Part shown: positions 24,360 through 32,316 of the stretch, in pieces
Numbering within the stretch: the stretch's first letter is position 1
How the letters are laid out: the number at the start of each line of letters is the position of its first letter
NCBI GenBank assembly: GCA_944320865.1
Contig: CALUJC010000026.1
Span: 1 to 43,994 of the forward strand
Length of the DNA: 43,994 bases
From: an uncultured Bacteroides sp.
GTDB lineage: Bacteria; Bacteroidota; Bacteroidia; Bacteroidales; Bacteroidaceae
Direction: 5' to 3'
Notes under the pieces: generated by a model
Told to the model about the DNA's origin: nothing
Seen by the model: the letters and a program-made list of their open reading frames with translations, nothing else
The model's database searches: none
Translations under genes and position numbers: made by a program

Positions 24360-26681
24360 ATGAAACAATTGCATTATACCATTCAAACCCTCATCCGGGG
24401 ACGCGGCGCGGTCGTGGTGAAGTTTGTGTCACTCACCCTGGGCCTGCTGGTGGGCGTGCTGCTCTTCGCACAGATAGCCTACGAGCTGAGCTTCGACCGC
24501 TTCTACCCCGACCCGGAGACACTGGTGACCCTGCGTATGCGCAATGTCACCAAAGGCGTGCCCGAGGCCGAGTACAACTATGGCACCTACCGCCCTGCCG
24601 CCGCCGACCTCAGCGAGGCCATGCCCGAACTGGTGGAGAGCGCCAGCCTTGCCGTCAACTTCTGGCAACCCACCCTCTACTTGGAGGACAAGAAGCTGGA
24701 TGCCTTTCCCGTCATCTTTGCCGACACCGCCTACTTCCATACCACCGGCCTGCAGGTGCTGCGCGGCGACCCTCATGACTTGGCCATGATGGGCAACGCC
24801 TTCATCTCGCAAGGCAAGGCCAAGGAGCTCTTTGGCGACGAAGACCCCGTGGGCAAGGAGCTGTCGGTGGATAAGGTGTTCAACGTCACCATCCGCGGCG
24901 TCTATGCCGACGTGCCCGCCAATACCGTCTATCCCCACGAGCTGATGCTGTCCATCCCCGCCGCCGACTGGGCCTTCGGCGCAGGCACTTGGGACATGAA
25001 CAACATCTACTGCGTATTCTTCCGCCTGCGTCGTCCCGAAGACGTGGATGCCATGAACGCCCGCGTGCAGAAGGCCGTGGAGCAATATACCGACACGCAC
25101 CTGGGCGACGACGTGGTGACGGAGTACAGCGTGCAGCCCGTCTACAAGGTCTACCGCTCCTTTCCCGACACCACGCGGCGGCTCGTCATACTGGGCGTGC
25201 TGGGCTTCTCCATCTTCTTCGTGTCGGCCATGAACTACGTGCTGGGCGCCATTGCCTCCATGAGCCGCCGTGCCAAGGCCATAGGCGTGCACAAGTGCAA
25301 TGGGGCAAGCTCGTGGCACATCCTCGCCATGTTCCTGTGGGAGACGGGGTTGATGATAGCAGCCGCCATAGCCTGCGCCGCCGCCCTGATGTACCTCTTC
25401 CGCGAGCAGATAGGCGACCTGCTGGGCAGCAACGTGGCCGACCTCTTCACGTGGCAGACGCTGTACGTGCCTGTCATTCTTGTGTTATTACTATTTGTTG
25501 TGGCGGGCTTCCTGCCGGGGCGCATCTATGCCCGGATACCGGTCACCCAGGTGTTCCGCCGCTACACCGAGGGTAAGCGCTCGTGGAAGCGCGGACTGCT
25601 GTTCGTGCAGTTTGTGGGCGTGGCCTTCATCTGCGGCATGCTGCTCACCACCGTGTGGCAGTACCACAGCCTGATGCAGCGCAGCGTGGGCTTCCGCAGC
25701 GACGGGTTGGCCGTGGGAGTGGTGACAGGCAACATCCAGCGGGCGCAGGGCGTGGCCGATGCTATTCGCCGCGAGCCCTATGTGGAGGCCATAGCGGCCA
25801 GCGGCAACAACTTGCTGGCGCACTACAGCACCAACCGCCTGATGGACGCTCAGGGCAACTTCATCTGCCCGCTGCACTTCATGGTAGTGGACAAGGACTT
25901 CCCCCAGGTCACCGGCCTGAAGCTGCTGGGGGGCGAGTGGCCCCGGCATAAGGGTGAGGCCGTAGTGGGCAAGACTACGGTAGAGACCATGAAGTGGGGC
26001 GACACCGCCCTGGGTCGCCAGCTGCCCATCGACCCGTCTTGGGCAGGGCTGGACGAGCCACCCATCATCGTGGGCGTGGTGGACGACGTGCGCAACATGG
26101 GCTTCTTCATGGAGCAGACGTGTACCGCTTTCATCCAGGGCGACCGCCTGCGCTGCTTCAACGTTCGCCTCAAGGCGCCGGTGGACGACAACCTGCGCAA
26201 GCTCAACGCCTTTGCCAAGGCCACTTATCCCGACCTCGGGCTGGAGTTTACCACCTACCACGACATCCGCGCGGAGCAGAACGAAAGCGTCTCCCACTTC
26301 CGCAACATCGTGTGGGTCACCACCCTGTGCATCGTGCTCATCGTGCTGATGGGCCTGATAGGCTATGTGAGCGACGAGACCGAGCGCCGTTCCAAGGAGA
26401 TTGCCGTCCGCAAGGTGAATGGCGCCGAAGCCCGTGACATACTGCGTCTGCTCTCGGTGGACATACTGAAGGTGTCCATGCTGGCGGTGTTGATAGGCAT
26501 CGTGTTCTCTTGGTATGTTTCCAAGCAATGGATGCAGCAATTTGCCGACAGTAGCTTGCCTTCGTCCGTCTGGTTTGCCCTAGCGGCAGCCGCCTTGCTG
26601 GTGCTCATTGTGCTGGTGGTCATCGTTCGCGCCTGGCGCATAGCCAACGAGAATCCTGTGGACAGTATCAAGAGCGAATAG
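24360..26681 (+). CDS. ABC transporter permease, FtsX/MacB-like (second intact copy)
   Basis: This 773-residue paralog of the 20917 permease has the same order of parts: N-terminal helix (~20-40), periplasmic domain (~45-265), first FtsX domain (~275-420, MSRRAKAIGVHKCNGASSW), second periplasmic domain (~445-630) and second FtsX domain (~645-773, ERRSKEIAVRKVNGAEARD), ending IANENPVDSIKSE. It is clearly more GC-rich than its paralog, especially in third positions, which suggests different codon adaptation or a separate origin. It begins 40 bases after the deleted permease and is followed by a strong terminator. It presumably shares the ATPase encoded at 23481. Confidence 0.85.
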   Translation: MKQLHYTIQTLIRGRGAVVVKFVSLTLGLLVGVLLFAQIAYELSFDRFYPDPETLVTLRMRNVTKGVPEAEYNYGTYRPAAADLSEAMPELVESASLAVNFWQPTLYLEDKKLDAFPVIFADTAYFHTTGLQVLRGDPHDLAMMGNAFISQGKAKELFGDEDPVGKELSVDKVFNVTIRGVYADVPANTVYPHELMLSIPAADWAFGAGTWDMNNIYCVFFRLRRPEDVDAMNARVQKAVEQYTDTHLGDDVVTEYSVQPVYKVYRSFPDTTRRLVILGVLGFSIFFVSAMNYVLGAIASMSRRAKAIGVHKCNGASSWHILAMFLWETGLMIAAAIACAAALMYLFREQIGDLLGSNVADLFTWQTLYVPVILVLLLFVVAGFLPGRIYARIPVTQVFRRYTEGKRSWKRGLLFVQFVGVAFICGMLLTTVWQYHSLMQRSVGFRSDGLAVGVVTGNIQRAQGVADAIRREPYVEAIAASGNNLLAHYSTNRLMDAQGNFICPLHFMVVDKDFPQVTGLKLLGGEWPRHKGEAVVGKTTVETMKWGDTALGRQLPIDPSWAGLDEPPIIVGVVDDVRNMGFFMEQTCTAFIQGDRLRCFNVRLKAPVDDNLRKLNAFAKATYPDLGLEFTTYHDIRAEQNESVSHFRNIVWVTTLCIVLIVLMGLIGYVSDETERRSKEIAVRKVNGAEARDILRLLSVDILKVSMLAVLIGIVFSWYVSKQWMQQFADSSLPSSVWFALAAAALLVLIVLVVIVRAWRIANENPVDSIKSE

Positions 26682-26699
26682 TGTAAATACAAATACAGG

Positions 26700-26750
26700 A
26701 AAGCCTCTTTAGCGAGCCAAGGCTATGCCTTTGCCAACTAAAGAGGCTTT
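26700..26750. terminator. Bidirectional terminator between the permease and MATE genes
   Basis: AAAGCCTCTTTAG (26700-26712) pairs perfectly with CTAAAGAGGCTTT (26738-26750) around a 25-base loop that holds a smaller inverted repeat. It lies 18 bases after the permease stop and 23 bases after the MATE stop, so it serves both convergent genes. Confidence 0.8.
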
Positions 26751-26773
26751 CTTTGTTTGGGTTTGCGCAATGC

Positions 26774-28120
26774 TTATCCTGCCACTTTCACCCGCTGCTT
26801 ACGGATGTACCACCACAAGGCGAGCACTGCCGTAACGAAGGCCAGAAAGTCGCTGACGGGCTGGCAAATCCATACTCCGTCCAGACCGAAGTAATGGGAG
26901 AATATCAGCAGGCCTGGCAGCAGATAAATGAGTTGCCGGGTGAGGGAAAGGAAGATACTCATCTTGGCCATACCAATGCTTTGGAAGAAATTGCCTATCA
27001 CAATCTGCGCTCCCACGATGGGGAACACCACCACACAGATGCGCACGCTGCGCACGGCAATGTCGATGAGCTGCGCATCGTCGGTAAAGATGGCGACCAC
27101 GGCATGCGGAAACAGTTCGCAGATAATGAAGCCCGTAGTAGTGATACATGCGCCGGTGATGATGCTGAGCCGCAATACCTGCTTCACGCGGTCCAGCTTC
27201 TGGGCTCCGAAATTATAGCCCACAATAGGCTGCATACCCATGGTTAACCCCATAACAATCATGACGTAAAGCATGAGCAGCCGGTTGGTGATGCCATAGG
27301 CACCAATGGCAAGGTCGCCACCATGATTTTGCAAGCTGTTGTTGATGAATATCACTACCACACAAGCCGTCACGTTCATCAAGAAGGGAGACATGCCAAT
27401 GGATAGTATGCTATTGACGATGCGTTGCTTCAGTCTCCAGAATCCATGCTGTAGGCGTACTGATGTACTTTTGCGCGTAAAGTGCCACAGTACCAATGCA
27501 GCTCCCAATACCTGTGACAGAACCGTGGCCAATGCGGCTCCGCGTATGCCCCACTCAAAATGAAAGATGAAAATAGGTGCCAACGCCAAGTTGCAGAACA
27601 CGGATGACAACGAAATAATCATCGCCATCTTCGGGTAACCCGTGGCACGCATCACGTTGTTCAATCCAATCATTGTGTAAGTAATAGGTGTGCCCAACAA
27701 CACTACTTGCATGAAATCGCGCGCATAGGGAAGCGTTTCAGAGCTTGCACCGAAGAAACGTAGGATGTCGTCCAGAAAAAGGAATGCTACTCCGCCGAAT
27801 ACCACCGCATTTATCCAGCACAACATCAAGGTATTCCCCAGCACATCGGTGGCTCCCTGCATATCTTTCTGCCCCAACTTAATGGACGAGATGGTAGCCC
27901 CGCCCGCCGCTACCAGATTGCCGAAAGCCGCCATGAGGTTCATCATGGGAAAAGTGATGGCAAGACCGGCAATGGCCATAGGACCTACACCATGCCCGAT
28001 AAAAACACTGTCGATAATGTTGTACAATGAAACGATAGTCATGCTAATGATAGCAGGAATGGAAAATTGCACCAGCAACTTCCCGACACGTTCTGTCCCT
28101 AATACATGTGGATTGTTCAT
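26774..28120 (-). CDS. MATE family efflux transporter
   Basis: This 448-residue protein has about 12 membrane helices in two MatE domains (~15-180 and ~240-400). Typical segments are GKLLVQFSIPAIISMTIVS at the start (split by the first helix), DSVFIGHGVGPMAIAGL, AAGGATISSIKLGQKD and the second-half equivalent GMQPIVGYNFGAQKLDRVKQ. Such transporters export drugs or metabolites in exchange for Na+ or H+, and the substrate is not readable. It is alone on the minus strand with a -7 box at 28168-28175. Confidence 0.92.
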   Translation of the reverse strand: MNNPHVLGTERVGKLLVQFSIPAIISMTIVSLYNIIDSVFIGHGVGPMAIAGLAITFPMMNLMAAFGNLVAAGGATISSIKLGQKDMQGATDVLGNTLMLCWINAVVFGGVAFLFLDDILRFFGASSETLPYARDFMQVVLLGTPITYTMIGLNNVMRATGYPKMAMIISLSSVFCNLALAPIFIFHFEWGIRGAALATVLSQVLGAALVLWHFTRKSTSVRLQHGFWRLKQRIVNSILSIGMSPFLMNVTACVVVIFINNSLQNHGGDLAIGAYGITNRLLMLYVMIVMGLTMGMQPIVGYNFGAQKLDRVKQVLRLSIITGACITTTGFIICELFPHAVVAIFTDDAQLIDIAVRSVRICVVVFPIVGAQIVIGNFFQSIGMAKMSIFLSLTRQLIYLLPGLLIFSHYFGLDGVWICQPVSDFLAFVTAVLALWWYIRKQRVKVAG

Positions 28121-28167
28121 CTCTTAATATCTTGTTAATGTTATCCTCGTTCCTGAAAATTCTGGTG

Positions 28168-28175
28168 CAAAGTTA
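28168..28175 (-). promoter_or_regulatory. -7 box for the MATE gene
   Basis: On the minus strand TAACTTTG matches TAnnTTTG, 48 bases before the MATE start codon. The -33 element is not clear. Confidence 0.5.
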
Positions 28176-28365
28176 ATACAAAAATGGGACACAACGATGC
28201 TTTTGTATTGCAGACGTGTTTTTTTACGCATCTAAACCTGTCATGGACGGAAGGTGGCTTATTGTATTCTTTACGATAACAATCTGTATGATATTGTATA
28301 GTGTATGATATGTATTCATTTGTGGAATAATGCTTTATAACATAATTAAAATTGTTTTTATCCTA

Positions 28366-28395
28366 TTGCATTTTAAGAAATGATGCTTATCTTTG
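28366..28395 (+). promoter_or_regulatory. Promoter of the xyl regulator/operon
   Basis: TTG (28366-28368), 19 bp, then TATCTTTG (28388-28395): a full match to the Bacteroidetes -33/-7 consensus, 29 bases before the regulator ATG. Confidence 0.75.
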
Positions 28396-28424
28396 CAACG
28401 TCTTAACCAGATATCATGTGAAAC

Positions 28425-29147
28425 ATGGACGAAAAACAACAATTAGCCAATAATCATATTTCTGTGGATTGCGTGGTCATCGGCTTCGATGGCGAGCAAT
28501 TGAAAGTGTTGCTCATAAAGCGTGCCGGTGAAGAAAACGGTGAAGTTTTCCACGACATGAAGCTGCCCGGAAGCCTCATTTACATGGATGAGGATTTGGA
28601 TGGGGCAGCCAGACGTGTTTTGCTTGAATTGACGGGACTAAAAAACGTACATCTGACGCAGTTCAAGGCGTTTGGTTCGAAAGACAGAACCAAAGACCCC
28701 AAGGATGTGCATTGGTTAGAGCACGCCATGCGCATGAAAGTAGAGCGTATTGTCACCGTGGCATACCTCTCTCTCGTGAAAATAGATCGTGCCTTGAATC
28801 GCGGACTGGAAGAGCATCAAGCTGAATGGGTGGCCCTGCCAGACATCAAGGCTTTGGCATTCGACCATAACCTTATTATACGGGAAGCAATGACATTTAT
28901 CCGGCAATATGTGGATGCTAATCCATCGGCCTTGTTCGACTTGTTGCCACGAAAATTTACAGCCTTACAACTGAGACGGCTATATGAATTGGTGTATGGT
29001 AAGCCTATGGATGTGCGCAATTTCCATAAAAAAATAGCACTTATGGGCTATGTCACGCCTTTGGATGAAAAGGAACAAGGCGTAGCCCACCGGGCGGCCC
29101 GCTATTATCGTTTCGATAAGAAAATATACAATAAGTTGAGACGGTGA
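28425..29147 (+). CDS. xylR: Nudix-related transcriptional regulator (NrtR/AraR-like), probable xylose regulator
   Basis: This 240-residue protein has a Nudix domain (~10-150) and a C-terminal winged helix (~165-240, FTALQLRRLYELVYGKPMD then RNFHKKIALMGYV) typical of the NrtR group. The Nudix box is broken: RVLLELTGL (64-72) stands where REUxEExGU is expected, so two of the three metal-binding glutamates are V65 and L69, and hydrolase activity is unlikely. Known relatives use the domain to sense a ligand, such as the arabinose regulator AraR of B. thetaiotaomicron. Position directly before xylB-xylA-xylE, 52 bases from xylB, points to a xylose-pathway regulator, probably co-transcribed with its targets. 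The symbol is inferred from context. Confidence 0.8.
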   Translation: MDEKQQLANNHISVDCVVIGFDGEQLKVLLIKRAGEENGEVFHDMKLPGSLIYMDEDLDGAARRVLLELTGLKNVHLTQFKAFGSKDRTKDPKDVHWLEHAMRMKVERIVTVAYLSLVKIDRALNRGLEEHQAEWVALPDIKALAFDHNLIIREAMTFIRQYVDANPSALFDLLPRKFTALQLRRLYELVYGKPMDVRNFHKKIALMGYVTPLDEKEQGVAHRAARYYRFDKKIYNKLRR

Positions 29148-29199
29148 CGCAAGGCGCATGGAAAAAAGACTTGAAATAGAAATTTTAATGAGATAGTAT

Positions 29200-30681
29200 A
29201 TGTATTTGTTAGGTTATGACATTGGCAGCTCGTCTGTCAAAGCAAGTTTGGTAAATGCCGATACTGGCAAATGTGTGGCATCGGCATTTTACCCGAAGAC
29301 GGAAGCAGAAATCATTGCCGTCAAACCCGGTTGGGCTGAACAAAACCCGCAAAACTGGTGGAGCAACCTTAAACTGGCTACGCATGCCGTACTTCAAGCA
29401 GCCGGTATCCGTGGAGGCGAAGGTGTGGAGGCCATAGGCATCTCTTACCAGATGCACGGATTAGTGTGTGTGGACGAATATGGGCAAGTGTTGCGTCCTT
29501 CCATCATTTGGTGTGATTCGAGGGCCGTGCCTTACGGCCAACAGGCATTTGAAACATTGGGCAAGGAGCAGTGTCTGTCCCATCTGTTGAACTCGCCCGG
29601 CAACTTCACGGCCTCCAAGCTGGCATGGGTGAAGGAAAACGAACCGGATGTTTACGAACGTATTTATAAAGTGATGCTTCCAGGCGACTACATAGCCATG
29701 CGCCTCACAGGACAAATATGTACCACTGTATCTGGCCTATCGGAAGGCATGTTTTGGGATTTTAAGGAAAACCATGTAGCCGACTTCCTGCTGAAATATT
29801 ATGGTATAGATGCCGCCTTGTTACCCGATGTGGTACCGACCTTTGCCGAGCAGGGCAGGGTAGAGGCTTCTGTAGCTGCCGAATTGGGGCTGAAACCGGG
29901 TACTCCCGTCACCTACCGTGCGGGCGACCAGCCGAACAATGCCCTTTCGCTCAACGTCTTCAATCCTGGTGAAATAGCATCGACCGCAGGCACGAGCGGC
30001 GTGGTGTATGGCGTAAACGGGCAGGTGGCCTACGACCCCAAGAGCCGGGTCAACACCTTTGCGCACGTCAACCATACGGCCGGGCAGACCCGCTTGGGCG
30101 TCCTCCTCTGCATCAATGGCACGGGCATCCTGAACTCATGGATACGCCGTACGGTGGCACCCGAAGACATTTCATACAATGACATGAACACTATGGCCGC
30201 CGAAGTACCTATAGGCAGCGCAGGCGTCAGCATCCTGCCCTTCGGCAACGGGGCGGAACGCATGCTGGAGAACCGCGAGGTAGGCTGCTCCGTGCATGGG
30301 GTGAACTTCAACCTGCATGGCAAGGCGCACCTCATCCGTGCCGCGCAAGAGGGCATCGTCTTCTCCTTCAAGTACGGCATCGAGGTGATGGAGCAGATGG
30401 GCATGTCAGTGACGAAGATTCACGCCGGACACGCCAACATGTTCCTCAGCCCCATCTTCCGCCAGACCTTGGCCGGAGTGACGGGCGCCACTATCGAGCT
30501 TTACGACACCGACGGCTCGGTGGGCGCCGCCAAGGGGGCAGGCATGGGTGCAGGCATCTACCGCGACAATAACGAGGCCTTCGCCACACTCGAAAAGCTG
30601 GAGGTGATAGAGCCGGACACTGCCAACCACCAGGCCTACGCCGACGCTTACGCCCGGTGGAAGCAATGCCTGGAGGGATGA
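29200..30681 (+). CDS. xylB: Xylulokinase
   Basis: This 493-residue FGGY-family kinase phosphorylates D-xylulose to xylulose 5-phosphate with ATP, feeding the pentose phosphate pathway. The N-terminal FGGY domain starts GYDIGSSSVKASLV (phosphate loop) and carries ISYQMHGLVCVD and the substrate aspartate in RAGDQPNNALSLNVF (~245). The C-terminal domain has STAGTSGVVYG and the adenosine-site segment HAGHANMFLSPIFRQTLAG (~408-426). The 3' end is more GC-rich than the 5' end. Between its stop and xylA lies a 24-bp-period array. Confidence 0.93.
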   Translation: MYLLGYDIGSSSVKASLVNADTGKCVASAFYPKTEAEIIAVKPGWAEQNPQNWWSNLKLATHAVLQAAGIRGGEGVEAIGISYQMHGLVCVDEYGQVLRPSIIWCDSRAVPYGQQAFETLGKEQCLSHLLNSPGNFTASKLAWVKENEPDVYERIYKVMLPGDYIAMRLTGQICTTVSGLSEGMFWDFKENHVADFLLKYYGIDAALLPDVVPTFAEQGRVEASVAAELGLKPGTPVTYRAGDQPNNALSLNVFNPGEIASTAGTSGVVYGVNGQVAYDPKSRVNTFAHVNHTAGQTRLGVLLCINGTGILNSWIRRTVAPEDISYNDMNTMAAEVPIGSAGVSILPFGNGAERMLENREVGCSVHGVNFNLHGKAHLIRAAQEGIVFSFKYGIEVMEQMGMSVTKIHAGHANMFLSPIFRQTLAGVTGATIELYDTDGSVGAAKGAGMGAGIYRDNNEAFATLEKLEVIEPDTANHQAYADAYARWKQCLEG

Positions 30682-30693
30682 AAAATGCCTCAT

Positions 30694-30822
30694 GCATGGG
30701 GTACTATGTACGGTCATACATAGGGTGCCATGTACGGTAATACATGGGGTACTATGTACGGTCATACATAGGGTGCCATGTATGATAATACATAGGGTGC
30801 CATGTATGGTAATACATACAGT
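30694..30822. repeat. 24-bp-period palindrome array between xylB and xylA
   Basis: ATGTA-N6-TACAT cores start at 30706, 30730, 30754, 30778 and 30802, exactly 24 bp apart. All five have perfect 5-bp arms, and the 8-bp spacers alternate between GGGGTACT and AGGGTGCC. The six central bases vary (CGGTCA, CGGTAA, TGATAA, TGGTAA). A candidate operator palindrome and then xylA follow. Confidence 0.9.
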
Positions 30823-30823
30823 G

Positions 30824-30837
30824 AAATGATATCATTT
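30824..30837. promoter_or_regulatory. Perfect palindrome upstream of xylA, candidate operator
   Basis: AAATGATATCATTT is a perfect 14-bp palindrome 54 bases before the xylA ATG, just after the 24-bp array. It shares ATGATAT with the direct repeats at 28285-28311 before the regulator gene, which hints at a common site. Confidence 0.35.
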
Positions 30838-30891
30838 AAACACCAATATTAACCAGTGCCCACACAAGGGCACCTAAAACATTCAACAATT

Positions 30892-32208
30892 ATGGCAACA
30901 AAAGAGTATTTCCCCGAGATTGGGAAGATTAAGTTCGAAGGAAAAGAGAGTAAGAACCCATTGGCATACCGTTACTATGATGCCGAGAAAGTAATCATGG
31001 GCAAGAAGATGAAAGACTGGCTGAAGTTCTCCATGGCCTGGTGGCACACGTTGTGCGCCGAGGGTGGCGACCAGTTTGGCGGCGGCACCAAGAAGTTCCC
31101 CTGGAACGACAGTGCCGACCCTGTAGAGGCAGCCAAGCACAAGGCAGACGCCGGATTTGAAATCATGCAGAAGCTGGGCATCGAGTACTACTGCTTCCAC
31201 GACGTAGACCTCTGCACCGAGGCCGACACCATCGAGCAGTACGAGGCCAACCTGAAGGAAATCGTTGCTTACCTGAAGAAGAAACAAGAGGAGACGGGCA
31301 TCAAGAACCTGTGGGGCACGGCCAACGTCTTCGGTCACGCCCGCTACATGAACGGCGCCGCCACGAACCCCGACTTCGACGTCGTGGCCCGCGCTGCCGT
31401 GCAGATTAAGAACGCCATCGATGCCACCATCGAGCTGGGCGGCACGAACTACGTCTTCTGGGGCGGACGCGAGGGCTACATGAGCCTGCTGAACACCGAC
31501 CAGAAGCGCGAGAAGGAGCACCTGGCCACCATGTTGCGCATAGCCCGCGACTATGCCCGTGCCAAAGGCTTCACCGGCACCTTCCTCATAGAGCCCAAAC
31601 CCATGGAGCCCACCAAGCACCAGTATGACGTGGACACGGAGACGGTCATCGGCTTCCTCAAGGCACACGGGCTGGACAAGGACTTCAAGGTGAACATCGA
31701 GGTGAACCACGCCACCCTGGCCGGACATACCTTTGAGCACGAGTTGGCCGTAGCCGTGGACAACGGCATGCTGGGCAGCATCGACGCTAACCGGGGCGAT
31801 TACCAGAATGGTTGGGACACGGACCAGTTCCCCATCGACAACTACGAGCTGACGCAGGCCATGATGCAGATTATCCGCAACGGTGGCTTTGGCAACGGCG
31901 GTACGAACTTCGATGCCAAGACACGCCGCAACTCTACCGACCTGGAAGACATCTTCATCGCCCACATTGCCGGCATGGATGCCATGGCACGTGCCCTGGA
32001 GAGCGCAGCCAAGTTGCTCGAAGAGTCTCCCTACAAGCAGATGCTGAAAGACCGCTACGCTTCCTTCGACAGCGGCAAGGGCAAAGACTTCGAGGACGGC
32101 AAGCTGACGCTGGAAGACGTTGTAGCCTATGCCAAGACTGTGGGCGAACCGAAGCAGACCAGCGGCAAGCAGGAGTTGTATGAGGCTATCGTGAATATGT
32201 ATTGCTAA
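30892..32208 (+). CDS. xylA: Xylose isomerase
   Basis: This 438-residue enzyme converts D-xylose to D-xylulose with two divalent metals. The ATG of [17 protein letters not shown] is the family start. An upstream in-frame GTG (30856) would add 12 atypical residues. The catalytic histidine is in YCFHDVDLC (~99-107), W and T contacts are in [19 protein letters not shown], the metal-binding glutamate is in [16 protein letters not shown] (~230-245), and the other metal ligands are in [17 protein letters not shown] and [19 protein letters not shown]. It is a class II enzyme by length and N-terminal extension. GC content is high and strongly codon-biased, consistent with high expression. Confidence 0.97.
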   Translation: MATKEYFPEIGKIKFEGKESKNPLAYRYYDAEKVIMGKKMKDWLKFSMAWWHTLCAEGGDQFGGGTKKFPWNDSADPVEAAKHKADAGFEIMQKLGIEYYCFHDVDLCTEADTIEQYEANLKEIVAYLKKKQEETGIKNLWGTANVFGHARYMNGAATNPDFDVVARAAVQIKNAIDATIELGGTNYVFWGGREGYMSLLNTDQKREKEHLATMLRIARDYARAKGFTGTFLIEPKPMEPTKHQYDVDTETVIGFLKAHGLDKDFKVNIEVNHATLAGHTFEHELAVAVDNGMLGSIDANRGDYQNGWDTDQFPIDNYELTQAMMQIIRNGGFGNGGTNFDAKTRRNSTDLEDIFIAHIAGMDAMARALESAAKLLEESPYKQMLKDRYASFDSGKGKDFEDGKLTLEDVVAYAKTVGEPKQTSGKQELYEAIVNMYC

Positions 32209-32215
32209 TAGAAGA

Positions 32216-32300
32216 AGTAGTCAGTAGATAGTAGACTGTAGATAGTAGGAGAGGGCAGTGCCTCCTGCTACTGACTACAGACTGCTAACTACTGGCTACT
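32216..32300 (+). repeat. Heptad-repeat hairpin between xylA and xylE
   Basis: The left arm is five tandem 7-mers of the type AGTAGAY starting at 32216, 32223, 32230, 32237 and 32244. The right arm (32262-32300) is the matching series TACTGAC, TACAGAC, TGCTAAC, TACTGGC. The arms pair over about 36 bases with some five mismatches and a two-base bulge, closing on a GC-rich loop. In the operon mRNA this would be a very stable structure 17 bases before the xylE start, able to affect mRNA stability, read-through or the xylA:xylE ratio. Confidence 0.7.
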
Positions 32301-32316
32301 AAATAAAGAATGAATC

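Larger units (their letters stand above)
28121..28424. other. Divergent intergenic region between MATE and xyl regulator genes
   Basis: This 304-base AT-rich gap has no gene. It holds the -7 box for the MATE gene, the promoter of the Nudix-type regulator, and a direct repeat TGTATGATAT at 28285-28294 and 28302-28311 (17 bp apart) that may be a regulator site. Confidence 0.6.

Noticed and set aside
25491-26540. A 349-residue minus-strand ORF opposite the second permease
   Set aside because: It is a shadow of the GC-rich permease gene, histidine- and glutamine-rich with no fold motif, and the plus-strand protein is clearly real.
24360-26681. Recent horizontal transfer of the GC-rich permease
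   Set aside because: Its GC is high, but so is that of xylA and the AraJ-like gene, which are ordinary residents. No mobile-element border is visible, so codon adaptation explains it equally well.
30883-31965. A 360-residue minus-strand ORF opposite xylA
   Set aside because: It is the antisense shadow of a GC-rich, strongly codon-biased gene. Its sequence is a valine, leucine, glycine and alanine mix without motifs.
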